The position numbers and the translations under genes were made by a program. Positions 16,506 to 25,957 of a stretch of DNA of 64,000 nt are shown here, in pieces. Source of the stretch: Myroides sp. 1354 (GTDB lineage: Bacteria; Bacteroidota; Bacteroidia; Flavobacteriales; Flavobacteriaceae); contig NZ_JACAGN010000003.1 in the NCBI RefSeq assembly GCF_030324495.1, positions 62,001 to 126,000 of the forward strand, given 5' to 3'. Below the pieces are notes generated by a model. That model was not told the origin of the DNA. It did no database searches and was given only the letters and a program-made list of their open reading frames with translations. How positions within the stretch are numbered: the stretch's first letter is position 1; every line of letters starts with the position of its first letter.

Positions 16506-17951
16506 ATGGAAGAAGCAATAAAATTTATCAACGACATCCTATGGTCTAGTGTATTCATTCTTTTATGTCTTGGAGCTGGGTTATTCTTTACCATCAAAAC
16601 GAGGTTTGTACAAGTTCGTTACATCAAGCAAATGGTCAAACTTCTTTTTACAGAAGGCTCATCTGAAAAAGGAGTGAGTCCTTTTCAAGCCTTTAGTATT
16701 GCCATTGCAGGACGCGTAGGAGTTGGAAATATTGTAGGGGTTGCTACTGCAATTGCATATGGTGGACCCGGTGCTATCTTTTGGATGTGGATGATCGCTT
16801 TCTTAGGTAGTGCTTCTGCTTTTGTTGAATCTACCTTAGCTCAAATCTACAAAGAAGAAAAAAATGGACATTATTGTGGAGGACCAGCCTTTTACATTGA
16901 AAAAGGACTAAATAATAAAAAACTAGCTCTAGTCTTCGCCTTTGTTACCATCATTAGTTGCGTCTTATTCCTACCGAGTATTCAAGGAAATAGTATTTCA
17001 ATCAGTATCAAAGACGCTTTTCACATTCCGCAATGGATGACTGGATTAGCTATTTGTGTATTGCTGAGTTTAACTGTATTTGGAGGAGCAAAAAAAATAG
17101 GACGTATCGCACAGGTGGTCGTTCCTTTCATGGCTGTCATCTATATCGCCATGGCCGTGATTATCATTGCCATTAACGCCAAGGAAATTCCCTCTATTTT
17201 CGCTTTAATCTTTCGATCAGCGTTTAATTTAGAGGCTACTTTTAGCGGTATTTTTGGTGCAGCGATTGCTTGGGGCGTTAAACGCGGTATCTATTCCAAT
17301 GAAGCAGGACAAGGTACAGCTCCACATGCTGCAGCTGCATCCGAAACCTCTCACCCCGTTAAACAAGGATTAGTACAAGCCTTCTCTGTATATATTGATA
17401 CACTCTTTGTGTGTACAGCTACAGCTTTGATGATCTTATTCACTCACCAATACAATGTTTTTGACGAAGCAGGAAACTACATCGTCAACAATATACCCGA
17501 CGTGGAAGTGGGATCTGCCTACACCGTAAAAGCTATTGGGGTTCACTTTCCTCTATTTGCCAGTCAATTTATCGCTATTGCGTTGACCTTTTTCGCTTTT
17601 ACAACCATTATGTCTTATGTATTTATAGCAGAATCTAACTTTAATTATTTGACTAATCAACCAAAAATCATCCTCCGTTGGTTGATGCGCTTCCTCTTAT
17701 TAGCCACTGTATTTTACGCTTCAATCAATGAGTCCTCTACAGCCTGGGGCATCGGCGACATTGGCGTGGGTTTAATGGCTTGGATTAACTTTATCGTAAT
17801 TCTATTTTTATACAAGCCAACCATAATCGCCTTAAATGATTATATTACACAGCACAAGCAAGGACTAAATCCAATTTTTGATCCAGAGAAACTGAATATC
17901 AAAAATGCAAGTCAGATTTGGCATCGATTGCTAAAAGAAAGAAAAAGTTAG
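16506..17951 (+). CDS. Sodium:alanine/glycine symporter (AGCS family)
   Basis: A 481-residue inner-membrane transporter with about ten hydrophobic segments. AGCS proteins import alanine or glycine with Na+. The family signatures GRVGVGNIVGVATAIAYGGPGAIFWMW (about residues 69-95) and the later GVKRGIYSNEAGQGTAPHAAAA (about 256-277) are intact. A short hydrophilic tail closes the protein. It has no close operon partner; the GNAT gene downstream has its own promoter. Exact substrate (alanine, glycine or D-alanine) cannot be decided. Confidence 0.92.
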   Translation: MEEAIKFINDILWSSVFILLCLGAGLFFTIKTRFVQVRYIKQMVKLLFTEGSSEKGVSPFQAFSIAIAGRVGVGNIVGVATAIAYGGPGAIFWMWMIAFLGSASAFVESTLAQIYKEEKNGHYCGGPAFYIEKGLNNKKLALVFAFVTIISCVLFLPSIQGNSISISIKDAFHIPQWMTGLAICVLLSLTVFGGAKKIGRIAQVVVPFMAVIYIAMAVIIIAINAKEIPSIFALIFRSAFNLEATFSGIFGAAIAWGVKRGIYSNEAGQGTAPHAAAASETSHPVKQGLVQAFSVYIDTLFVCTATALMILFTHQYNVFDEAGNYIVNNIPDVEVGSAYTVKAIGVHFPLFASQFIAIALTFFAFTTIMSYVFIAESNFNYLTNQPKIILRWLMRFLLLATVFYASINESSTAWGIGDIGVGLMAWINFIVILFLYKPTIIALNDYITQHKQGLNPIFDPEKLNIKNASQIWHRLLKERKS

Positions 17952-17982
17952 TTGAACGCTAACAAACTCTTTCCTAACTTTG
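17952..17982 (+). promoter_or_regulatory. Promoter of the GNAT gene
   Basis: -33 TTG at 17952-17954, 20-base spacer, -7 TAACTTTG at 17975-17982, and ATG 22 bases further on. Confidence 0.7.
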
Positions 17983-18004
17983 TAAAAAATTAAAAAACAA
18001 AATC

Positions 18005-18571
18005 ATGCATTTTACCATTAGGCCCGCACAAAAGGAAGATTTTGATGTTGTTCCTGAATTAATGTTACAAGCGATGGAAGACATCGTATTCAGTTTTATT
18101 CAACAAGAAGATATTGAAGAAGCCATTAATTTCCTAACAACCTTATTCAAACAACCCGATAACTTATACAGTTATCAAAATACTTTTGTAGCTGTTGACG
18201 AAGAAGACAATGTTGTAGGTTCAATTACTGGGTATAACGGTGATGACTTTATCAGACTCAGAGAACCTGTTCTTGAACTAATGAAAAAGAAATACAACAA
18301 CGATATGATTCCAGAACCTGAAACAGAAGGTGGAGAATACTACCTGGACACTGTAGCAGTATCTCCTTTAGTACAAGGAAAAGGAGTTGGAAGTCATTTG
18401 CTAAAAGCAGCTACAGATTTTGCTCAATCTCAACAACACAAACAAGTGGGATTAATTGTAGATTTGGAGAATCCAAACGCGATGAAATTATACTCAAGGC
18501 TTGGCTTTGTTCAGGGCAAGCAGATTGATTTCGTTGGTGGAGAATACTATCACATGTACATTCAATTTTAA
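18005..18571 (+). CDS. GNAT family N-acetyltransferase
   Basis: A 188-residue acetyltransferase using acetyl-CoA. The core is visible: FTIRPAQKEDFDVV at the N-terminus, YLDTVAVSPLVQGKGVGSHLLKAA (motif A, with the Q-G-K-G-V-G pyrophosphate loop, about residues 113-140), and NPNAMKLYSRLGFV (motif B). The substrate is unknown; most such genes act on small amines or protein N-termini. It has its own consensus promoter and a strong terminator, so it is monocistronic. Confidence 0.85.
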   Translation: MHFTIRPAQKEDFDVVPELMLQAMEDIVFSFIQQEDIEEAINFLTTLFKQPDNLYSYQNTFVAVDEEDNVVGSITGYNGDDFIRLREPVLELMKKKYNNDMIPEPETEGGEYYLDTVAVSPLVQGKGVGSHLLKAATDFAQSQQHKQVGLIVDLENPNAMKLYSRLGFVQGKQIDFVGGEYYHMYIQF

Positions 18572-18580
18572 TTTATACAA

Positions 18581-18609
18581 GGGAATATCGAATCGATATT
18601 CCCTTTTTT
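18581..18609 (+). terminator. Intrinsic terminator after the GNAT gene
   Basis: Perfect stem GGGAATATCG/CGATATTCCC with an AAT loop and a T-run. Confidence 0.85.
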
Positions 18610-18685
18610 AGTTCCTTATCTTTATTCCACAAGAGACCCCTTCTTTTTGATAGAGATTATTTATATTTGCCTAAAAATAATAACA

Positions 18686-19414
18686 ATGAGTAAAAATATC
18701 ACGCCCTATAAAGATTCTCAGCTTGGAAAAAAACAACAAGTAGAGCAAATGTTCGATACAATTTCAGGTAATTATGACAATTTGAATCGAATGATCTCAT
18801 TAGGGACGGATCAAGGTTGGAGAAGAAAAGTGCTTAAATTGGTTGCGGAGACAAATCCAACAACGATTTTAGATATTGCAACAGGAACGGGAGACATGGC
18901 GATTCTTTTATCAAAAACTAATGCTCAAAAAATCACAGGTTTAGATTTATCTGCTGGGATGCTTGAAGTAGGTAGAAAAAAAATAAAAGCACTCAATCTA
19001 GACAATCGCATCGAGATGATTCAAGGCGATTCGGAGAATTTACCCTTTGAAGATAACTCTTTTGATGCCATCACTGTTGGCTTCGGAATTCGAAATTTTG
19101 AAAATTTAGAAAAAGGTTTAACAGAAATTTTAAGAGTATTAAAACCTAATGGAATTTTTATTATCTTAGAAACCTCAGTTCCAACTAAATTTCCATTTAA
19201 GCAAGGATACTTCTTTTATACCAAAAACATTATGCCATTCATGGGAAAATTGTTTTCAAAAGATCAAGATGCTTATAAGTATTTATCTGATTCTGCTAAA
19301 AATTTTCCTTTTGGGCAAGAATTGAACAATATTTTGGTAAAAGTTGGGTTTAAGACTGTAAAACACCGTCCACAAACGATGGGTATAGCAACCATATATT
19401 CTGCTTCAAAGTAG
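18686..19414 (+). CDS. ubiE: Demethylmenaquinone methyltransferase (UbiE/MenG)
   Basis: 242 residues from ATG 18686; an upstream in-frame start at 18647 precedes the -7 element TATATTTG (18662-18669) and was not used. It methylates demethylmenaquinone with SAM, the last step of menaquinone synthesis. Family features: QVEQMFDTISGNYDNLNRMISLG (UbiE N-terminal signature), ILDIATGTGDMAILL (motif I), and VGFGIRNFENLEKGLTEILRVLKPNG. It is followed 2 bases later by porT, an arrangement I associate with flavobacteria. Confidence 0.94.
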   Translation: MSKNITPYKDSQLGKKQQVEQMFDTISGNYDNLNRMISLGTDQGWRRKVLKLVAETNPTTILDIATGTGDMAILLSKTNAQKITGLDLSAGMLEVGRKKIKALNLDNRIEMIQGDSENLPFEDNSFDAITVGFGIRNFENLEKGLTEILRVLKPNGIFIILETSVPTKFPFKQGYFFYTKNIMPFMGKLFSKDQDAYKYLSDSAKNFPFGQELNNILVKVGFKTVKHRPQTMGIATIYSASK

Positions 19415-19416
19415 TT

Positions 19417-20214
19417 ATGAAAAAACTGTTTATCTTACTTGTTATTCTATTCTCTACTGCAAATCTATCTGCACAGGGAATTTTCGGAAAAAATCCAATC
19501 ATAAATAAAGCTGATTGGGACAAACAACGCGTCCACTATGGCTATTACATTGGATCGAATTTTCTAAATTTTAATTTTGATTACGATAAACAGTATTACG
19601 ATAAACTAAAAAGTTTATCGGGCGAATACGGTAGTGATAATACAGAAATACAAGTAACAACCAATATGGGATTTAATGTGGGACTTGTAGGGAACTTGCG
19701 TATTATGGAGTATTTGGACTTGCGTTTCGAACCTGGATTAATCTATTCTAAGCGCGATTTAAAATTTCCTCGCGCTTTTGTCATGGACTATTACATGAAA
19801 AACAAACCGAACGCAGTTCCAACTATGCAGGAAATAACCAATTCAAGCACAAAATCGATCAGTTCTACGTTGATTCACTTGCCTCTATTGCTTAAATTCT
19901 CTGCTTTGCGTACGGGAAACATTCGCCCTTATGTATTAGGAGGTTTTTCAGCTGACTTAAACTTAAGTAGTAACCACAAATCTGACGATGACAACTATGA
20001 AGGTGTTTGGAGAATGAAGCAATGGACCACAAATTATGAATTAGGAGTAGGTATCGATATATACTTTGAGTACTTTAAATTCAGTCCTTCTATTAGAGGA
20101 GTATTTGGTTTAGGAGACGAATTAGTTCGCGATAAAGATCCTGATAGTCCTTGGACAGGTCATATCAGCTCCATGAAAACAAGAGGTGTTTTCTTAAACT
20201 TTACTGTTCATTAA
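19417..20214 (+). CDS. porT: Type IX secretion/gliding outer-membrane protein PorT
   Basis: A 265-residue protein with signal peptide (KKLFILLVILFSTANLSAQ) and a mature eight-strand-type barrel pattern (HYGYYIGSNFLNFNF, MGFNVGLVGNLRIMEYLDLRFEPGL, RPYVLGGFSADL). PorT is a component required for type IX secretion in Porphyromonas and Flavobacterium. Assignment rests on the sequence style and on the position directly after ubiE, where porT is often found; a generic PorT-family barrel is the alternative. Its 3' end overlaps the convergent TrmH gene by 14 bases. Confidence 0.78.
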   Translation: MKKLFILLVILFSTANLSAQGIFGKNPIINKADWDKQRVHYGYYIGSNFLNFNFDYDKQYYDKLKSLSGEYGSDNTEIQVTTNMGFNVGLVGNLRIMEYLDLRFEPGLIYSKRDLKFPRAFVMDYYMKNKPNAVPTMQEITNSSTKSISSTLIHLPLLLKFSALRTGNIRPYVLGGFSADLNLSSNHKSDDDNYEGVWRMKQWTTNYELGVGIDIYFEYFKFSPSIRGVFGLGDELVRDKDPDSPWTGHISSMKTRGVFLNFTVH

Positions 20215-20941
20215 AAACCGTTCTACGAAACTCACTTAAAACGATGGAGGTTGCCATAGCTACATTCAAACTTTCAGTTTGTTGTAAATGACCAAAACGA
20301 GGAATTGTTATTTTTCGAGAAACAAGTTGCTCTATCTCGGAAGAAATACCATTAGCCTCATTTCCCATGACAATAACTCCTGGTTGAATACCTTTCATTT
20401 TATAAATATTCTCCCCTCCTAAAAAAGTTCCATAAATAGGAGCTTCAATCGTTTGCAATAAAGTCGTTAGGTCTGTATATTCAATATTCACACGAGATAC
20501 AGAGCCCATTGTTGCTTGAATTACTTTAGGGTTATAACAGTCTACCGTTTCTGGTGAACACACGATATGTTGAATCCCAAACCAATCACATAAACGAATA
20601 ATGGTTCCTAAATTCCCCGGATCTCTAACATCATCTAATGCCACAACCCAATCCGAAAAATCAATTGATTTACTCTCCAAACAATGGAAGACTGCCAAAC
20701 AATTAGGCGTTGTAGTCAAAGCACTCATTTTCTTTAAATCATCCTGAGAAACCAGCGTTACTTGATGCGCTGGAACGTCAAAATCCCTCTCATTTGTCAC
20801 ATACAAATGCTCTAAAACAAAAGAAGATTGCAAGAGTTCTTGAATCACTTTAACTCCCTCAGCAATAAATAATTGGTATTCTTTTCTATATTTTTTTTGA
20901 TGAAGGCTTTTTATTCGCTTAATTTGGTTTTTGGTAACCAT
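20201..20941 (-). CDS. TrmH/SpoU family RNA 2'-O-methyltransferase
   Basis: A 246-residue protein with an N-terminal substrate-binding domain (QIKRIKSLHQKKYRKEYQLFIAEG, the SpoU_sub_bind pattern) and a C-terminal knot domain. Motif 1 is VALDDVRDPGNLGTIIRLCDWFG, motif 2 VIVMGNEANGIS, motif 3 IPRFGHLQQTESLNVAMATSIVLSEF. It methylates a ribose in rRNA or tRNA; the site is unknown. The divergent tamL gene starts 43 bases away, so the promoters share a very short region. Confidence 0.88.
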   Translation of the reverse strand: MVTKNQIKRIKSLHQKKYRKEYQLFIAEGVKVIQELLQSSFVLEHLYVTNERDFDVPAHQVTLVSQDDLKKMSALTTTPNCLAVFHCLESKSIDFSDWVVALDDVRDPGNLGTIIRLCDWFGIQHIVCSPETVDCYNPKVIQATMGSVSRVNIEYTDLTTLLQTIEAPIYGTFLGGENIYKMKGIQPGVIVMGNEANGISSEIEQLVSRKITIPRFGHLQQTESLNVAMATSIVLSEFRRTVFNEQ

Positions 20942-20983
20942 AAAAAAATGTATTTTTGATCTAAATATATTGATGTAATAAAG

Positions 20984-23548
20984 TTGGGCAAATTTTTATC
21001 AAAAATAGTACTTATTCTTATAATCTCTGCATGTTTTTTTTCGTGTTCCTTAACGAAGAATGTGCCAGAGGATTATGATTTATTGATGGAGAATAGCATT
21101 GTAATCAATGATAAAAAAACATCCAAAGAAGAAATTTACAATCAACTCTATCAACAGCCAAATAGTAGATTTCCGGTTATTGGATCTCGTCTTCGCTTAA
21201 ATTTATACAACTTAGCGAGGCAAAATGCAGATTCTAATTATCACGCTTGGTTATCTAGACATCCTCGAACAGATAAAACGTTAGAAGGACTCTTATCTCG
21301 TAAACAAGTTAATCGCTTAGGACAATCTTTCATTATTGCAGGATTTAATAATTTCTTAATCAAAACAGGAGAACCCCCTGTATTGTATGACAGTCTTAAA
21401 ACAGAAAAATCTCTTACACGCTTAAAAAACTATTATTTCAACAAGGGATATTTTGACACCAAAGTAACCCATGAGACCAAACGCATTGGAGAGCAGAAGA
21501 TAACCAACTCCTATGCTATATCGACAGGAAACCCTTATCTTATTGACAGCATCGCTTACCTCATTCGCACACCTGCGTTAAAAACATTATACGAGGACAA
21601 TCAGTCCAAGAGTTTATTAAAATCAAACACGGTTTTCGACGTTAAAAATTTTGAAGAAGAGCGCAAACGCATTACGTCAATCTACCGAAATAACGGAGCT
21701 TATCACTTTCAAGAAATTAATATTCGCTATGAAGTTGACACCATTTTAGACCAAAAAAACAAGGCTAATATTTTATTGATTGTCGATCAACAAACAGTAA
21801 AGTCTGGAGACACTTTAACCCAAGTTCCCTTCAAGATATACCAGATTGGCAAAGTGAATATTTTTACTGACAATGTTTCTAAAAACAAAGCCTACGTTTT
21901 GGATAGTATTCAACACAATGGTTTTAATATTTATAGTTCGACCAAACTTCAATACAAGCCAAAGGCCCTAACAGACGCTATATTCATCACACCCGAAAGC
22001 ACATTCAGCGATTCGAGACGTATTCTTACCTCCCGTTCTATCAGTAATTTGCGCATTTTTAATTACCCTGTTATTGAGTATGTTGAAGACCCTAGTGATC
22101 CTGAAGGCAATACCTTAATCAGCAATATTTATTTGACTTCGCGTAAGAAAATGACTTTCAATCCTTCCTTGGATGTCACCCACTCCAACATTCAGGATTT
22201 TGGTATCGGTGGTAGCATGGGACTATTGTTTCGAAACGTGTTCAAAGGAGCAGAAATATTGGAATTTGGGTTAAGGGGAACTATTGGTTCTTCAAGACAA
22301 ATGAGTAACCCCAACGATGTCTTTTTTAACGTCACGGAATATGGAGCTGACATTAAGCTTACCTTACCTCGTTTTTTGTTTCCTTTCGCATCGAATAAAA
22401 TCATCCCCAAGACCATGTTACCTACAACAGCAATGAGTTTTGGTTTTGCCAGACAGCGAAATATTGGTTTAGATAAAGACAACTTCACAGGTATCATCAA
22501 TTACAGTTGGTATCCTTCTCGCACGAATTCCTTCAGTGTGGATGTTGCCAATATTCAATATGTGAGAAACACAAATCCAAACAACTACTTTAGTGTATAT
22601 AAATCTTCATATAATACCCTAAATCAAATTTCAAAAGAATATGAGGTTCCCACAGAATATGTAGATGATAGTGGAAACTTGACCATACAAGGAGAAGGGG
22701 CCAATCGCTTTATCAATGATGCATTGGCAACAGGTAATCCCTTGGGAATTTCTCCAGAAGATTATAGCGAAATTCGCAGTATTCAAGAGCGAAAAGTTCG
22801 TCTATCTGAAAACAACTTAATCTTAGCATCAAATATTACCTTTAATTCATCAACAAGAACAGGAATTAACGATAATAGTTTTTATACGGTTCGAGCAAAA
22901 GTAGAAGCTGCTGGTGGTTTACTAGATTTAATTATGAATCGAGTAAGTGATAAAGAAGGACACACGGGCAAACACACCTTATTTGACGTAGAATATTCGC
23001 AATACATCAAAACGGAATTAGATTTTGTTAAGTATTGGGACATCGGACGTCAACAAGTTGTTGCTATTCGTCTGTTTGGTGGTTTAGCTGTTCCTTACGG
23101 CAATGCCAATTCCATTCCCTTTTCAAGAAGCTACTTCTCAGGAGGATCAAATGACAACCGCGGATGGCAGTCTTATCGTTTAGGACCAGGTAAAAGTGGG
23201 GGAATCAATGATTTTAATGAAGCCAATATGAAGCTATTCTTCAGTACAGAATATCGTTTCAACATTAGTGGAAAATGGAATGGGGCTTTCTTTGTTGATG
23301 CGAGTAATATTTGGAATATTTTTGATAACGTAGAAGATAAAAACTACACTTTCAATGGAGTAAGTTCACTCAAAGATTTAGCGGTGAGTTCGGGTTTTGG
23401 AATTCGCTATGACTTTAGTTTCTTTGTATTCCGATTAGATATGGGATTCAAAACCTATGATCCTTCTATTTACTCTAAACGCAAATGGTTTGGAGAATTT
23501 AGCTTCAAAGAGTCTGTCTTGAATGTTGGTATTAATTATCCATTCTAA
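20984..23548 (+). CDS. tamL: TamL-type BamA/Omp85 outer-membrane lipoprotein
   Basis: 854 residues. The N-terminus is a lipoprotein signal with two possible lipid-bearing cysteines (C17 in ISAC, C21 in FFSC). POTRA-like segments follow (LKNYYFNKGYFDTKV, YRNNGAYHF), and a C-terminal Omp85 barrel carries YFSGGSNDNRGWQSYRLGPG with the RGW signature and the final LNVGINYPF. TamL is the Bacteroidota lipidated homologue of TamA that partners with a TamB/AsmA-like protein. The only usable start is TTG at 20984; no in-frame ATG precedes it before stops and none follows within the signal peptide. Confidence 0.85.
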   Translation: MGKFLSKIVLILIISACFFSCSLTKNVPEDYDLLMENSIVINDKKTSKEEIYNQLYQQPNSRFPVIGSRLRLNLYNLARQNADSNYHAWLSRHPRTDKTLEGLLSRKQVNRLGQSFIIAGFNNFLIKTGEPPVLYDSLKTEKSLTRLKNYYFNKGYFDTKVTHETKRIGEQKITNSYAISTGNPYLIDSIAYLIRTPALKTLYEDNQSKSLLKSNTVFDVKNFEEERKRITSIYRNNGAYHFQEINIRYEVDTILDQKNKANILLIVDQQTVKSGDTLTQVPFKIYQIGKVNIFTDNVSKNKAYVLDSIQHNGFNIYSSTKLQYKPKALTDAIFITPESTFSDSRRILTSRSISNLRIFNYPVIEYVEDPSDPEGNTLISNIYLTSRKKMTFNPSLDVTHSNIQDFGIGGSMGLLFRNVFKGAEILEFGLRGTIGSSRQMSNPNDVFFNVTEYGADIKLTLPRFLFPFASNKIIPKTMLPTTAMSFGFARQRNIGLDKDNFTGIINYSWYPSRTNSFSVDVANIQYVRNTNPNNYFSVYKSSYNTLNQISKEYEVPTEYVDDSGNLTIQGEGANRFINDALATGNPLGISPEDYSEIRSIQERKVRLSENNLILASNITFNSSTRTGINDNSFYTVRAKVEAAGGLLDLIMNRVSDKEGHTGKHTLFDVEYSQYIKTELDFVKYWDIGRQQVVAIRLFGGLAVPYGNANSIPFSRSYFSGGSNDNRGWQSYRLGPGKSGGINDFNEANMKLFFSTEYRFNISGKWNGAFFVDASNIWNIFDNVEDKNYTFNGVSSLKDLAVSSGFGIRYDFSFFVFRLDMGFKTYDPSIYSKRKWFGEFSFKESVLNVGINYPF

Positions 23549-23563
23549 TCAAATAATAATTAG

Positions 23564-23571
23564 TATTTTTG
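23564..23571 (+). promoter_or_regulatory. -7 element for fbaA
   Basis: TATTTTTG, 23 bases before the ATG at 23595. The -33 position lacks a clear TTG. Confidence 0.5.
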
Positions 23572-23594
23572 TCCAATAAATTAAACACACGACT

Positions 23595-24662
23595 ATGGCA
23601 CACAATATTAAACCTGGAGTAGCATTTGGAGATCAAGTGCAAGAAATATTCAATTATGCAAAAGAGAAAGGTTTTGCTTTACCAGCTGTTAACGTGACTA
23701 GTTCTAGTACAATCAACGGTGTATTGGAAACAGCGGCAAAACTAAATGCGCCTGTTATTATTCAATTTTCGAATGGTGGTGCATCTTTCATGGCAGGAAA
23801 AGGTTTATCAAACGAGAATCAAAAATCCGCTATTGCAGGAGCTATTGCAGGAGCAAAACACGTACACGCTTTAGCAGAAGCTTATGGTGTGCCTGTTATT
23901 TTACATACTGATCACTGTGCAAAAAACTTATTACCTTGGATTGATGGTTTATTAGATGCTAGTGAAGAACATATGACTAAATATGGTAAACCGTTATTTA
24001 GTTCTCATATGATTGATTTATCAGAAGAACCAATCCAAGAAAACATTGAAATCTCTAAAAAATACCTTGAACGTATGAACAAGATGGGTATGACTTTAGA
24101 AATTGAATTGGGAATTACAGGAGGAGAAGAAGACGGAGTAGATAACTCTGGAGTAGATTCTTCAAAACTATATACACAACCAGACGAAGTTGCTTATGCT
24201 TATGAAGAGCTGAGCAAAGTAAGTCCTCGTTTTACCATTGCTGCTGCTTTTGGAAACGTACACGGAGTTTACAAACCAGGAAACGTAAAACTTACGCCTA
24301 TTATCTTGAAAAACTCTCAAGATTATGTAGCGAAAAAATTCAACTTAGGACACAATCCTGTTGATTTTGTTTTCCATGGAGGTTCTGGTTCATCATTAGA
24401 AGAGATTAGAGAAGCTATTTCTTATGGAGTAATCAAAATGAATATTGACACCGATATGCAATTTGCCTATACAGAAGGAATTAGAGACTATATGACTTCC
24501 AAAATTGAATATTTAAAAACACAGATAGGGAACCCTGAGGGAGCGGATGTACCCAACAAAAAGTACTACGATCCACGTGCATGGGTAAGACAAGGAGAAA
24601 TCACTTTTAATACTCGTTTAGAAGAGGCATTTAAAGACTTAAACAATGTAAATACATTGTAA
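23595..24662 (+). CDS. fbaA: Fructose-bisphosphate aldolase, class II
   Basis: A 355-residue zinc-dependent aldolase of glycolysis and gluconeogenesis, cleaving fructose 1,6-bisphosphate to DHAP and glyceraldehyde 3-phosphate. HTDHCAKNLLPWIDGLL holds the catalytic Asp and zinc His (about residues 107-123). ELGITGGEEDGVDNSGVD, AAFGNVHGVY, VFHGGSGSSLEEI and KMNIDTDMQFAYTEGIRDY give the phosphate and metal sites. Length and motifs fit the E. coli FbaA-type class IIA. It is a single gene with its own -7 element. Confidence 0.96.
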   Translation: MAHNIKPGVAFGDQVQEIFNYAKEKGFALPAVNVTSSSTINGVLETAAKLNAPVIIQFSNGGASFMAGKGLSNENQKSAIAGAIAGAKHVHALAEAYGVPVILHTDHCAKNLLPWIDGLLDASEEHMTKYGKPLFSSHMIDLSEEPIQENIEISKKYLERMNKMGMTLEIELGITGGEEDGVDNSGVDSSKLYTQPDEVAYAYEELSKVSPRFTIAAAFGNVHGVYKPGNVKLTPIILKNSQDYVAKKFNLGHNPVDFVFHGGSGSSLEEIREAISYGVIKMNIDTDMQFAYTEGIRDYMTSKIEYLKTQIGNPEGADVPNKKYYDPRAWVRQGEITFNTRLEEAFKDLNNVNTL

Positions 24663-24708
24663 TTTCTGCTCTAAACCTATTAACATAGTATAAACAAAAC
24701 AGACATTT

Positions 24709-25563
24709 ATGGCTTGGTTTAAAAGAAAAGAAAAAGGAATTCAAACACCAACTGAGGACAAAAAGGATATACCAAAAGGATTATGGTACAAATCACCAAC
24801 AGGGAAAATTATAGATTCTGAAGAACTAGAAAAAAACCTTTGGGTAAGTCCAGAAGACGGTTATCACGTTCGCATTGGCAGTAAAGAATATTTTGAAATT
24901 CTTTTTGATAATGGCGATTACAAAGAAATAGCAAAGAGTTTATCTTCAAAAGATATGTTGAAATTTGAAGATACAAAAAAATATGTAGATCGCTTAAAAG
25001 AAGCTACTTCGAAAACGCAATTGAATGATGCTGTTCGCGTAGCTGTTGGAAATTCAAAAGGAGAAAAATTAGTTGTTGCTGCAATGGATTTTGCATTCAT
25101 CGGTGGATCAATGGGATCTGTAGTAGGTGAAAAAATTGCAAGAGGAATTGATTATTCTTTGAAGCACAACATTCCTTTTTTAATGATTTCTAAATCAGGA
25201 GGAGCCCGTATGATGGAAGCTGGTTTTTCATTGATGCAAATGGCTAAAACTTCAGCTAAGTTGACCCAACTAAGTGATGCTAAGATTCCTTATATTTCAC
25301 TTTGTACAGATCCAACAACAGGAGGTATTTCTGCTTCTTTCGCTATGTTAGGAGATATCAATATCGCTGAACCAGGTGCTTTAATCGGATTTGCTGGACC
25401 GCGAATTGTAAAAGATACAACAGGAAAAGATTTACCAGAAGGATTCCAAACTTCTGAATTCTTATTAGAACACGGATTCTTAGACTTCATTACACATCGT
25501 AAAGAATTAAAGAAAAACGTAAATCTTTATTTAGATTTGATATTAAATCGCCCAATTAGATAA
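24709..25563 (+). CDS. accD: Acetyl-CoA carboxylase carboxyltransferase subunit beta
   Basis: A 284-residue subunit of the carboxyltransferase half of acetyl-CoA carboxylase (first step of fatty acid synthesis). The crotonase-like core is intact: [63 protein letters not shown] and [34 protein letters not shown]. The N-terminal zinc ribbon of E. coli AccD is missing as a metal site: [17 protein letters not shown] lines up with that region but has no cysteines. It ends 8 bases into a strong terminator region. Confidence 0.95.
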   Translation: MAWFKRKEKGIQTPTEDKKDIPKGLWYKSPTGKIIDSEELEKNLWVSPEDGYHVRIGSKEYFEILFDNGDYKEIAKSLSSKDMLKFEDTKKYVDRLKEATSKTQLNDAVRVAVGNSKGEKLVVAAMDFAFIGGSMGSVVGEKIARGIDYSLKHNIPFLMISKSGGARMMEAGFSLMQMAKTSAKLTQLSDAKIPYISLCTDPTTGGISASFAMLGDINIAEPGALIGFAGPRIVKDTTGKDLPEGFQTSEFLLEHGFLDFITHRKELKKNVNLYLDLILNRPIR

Positions 25564-25598
25564 AAAAAAGAGTCGCTTTAAAAGCGACTCTTTTTTTT
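25562..25598 (+). terminator. Intrinsic terminator after accD
   Basis: AAAGAGTCGCTTT paired with AAAGCGACTCTTT, flanked by A and T runs, immediately after the accD stop. Confidence 0.9.
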
Positions 25599-25610
25599 AT
25601 CTATTTCAAG

Positions 25611-25957
25611 TACGGGCGCATGGCAATGCGCCCCTTTCAAAAACAATATGATCAATATACGAGCACATGGCGATGCGCCCATAAAAACAATATGATCAAT
25701 ATACGAGCACATGGCGATGCGTCCCTTTCAAAAACAATATGATCAATATACGGGCGCATGGCAATGCGCCCCTTTCAAAAAAAATATGATCAATATACGA
25801 GCACATCGCCATGCGTCCATAAAAACAATATGATTGAGATATAGGGCACATCGCCATGCGTCCATAAAAACAATATGATCGAGATATAGGGCGCATCGCC
25901 ATGCGTCCATAAAAACAATATGATCGAGATATAGGGCGCATCGCCATGCGCCCCTAC
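25611..25957. repeat. Tandem array of eight REP-like palindromic units
   Basis: Eight heads with the pattern GGGCGCAT-4 nt-ATGCGCCC start at 25611, 25658, 25702, 25749, 25796, 25842, 25887 and 25932, giving a 44-47 base period. Tails are of two kinds: CCCTTTCAAAAACAATATGATC and CATAAAAACAATATGATC. The last unit ends against the stop codon of the convergent permease gene (TAG at 25957-25959). Units 1, 4 and 8 have full palindromes; the others carry arm mismatches. The spacers are too short and too similar to the heads for a CRISPR. A REP/BIME-type element is the best reading; no RAYT transposase gene is in the window. Confidence 0.85.

Noticed and set aside
25696..25947. Minus-strand ORF with repeats of MAMRPISRSYCFYGR
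   Set aside because: It is only the REP-like array read in a frame without stops; no start signal, and the peptide simply mirrors the DNA repeat.
25611..25957. CRISPR array
   Set aside because: Spacers are not unique: the tails between the palindromes are nearly identical, unit period is 44-47 and no cas genes are nearby.
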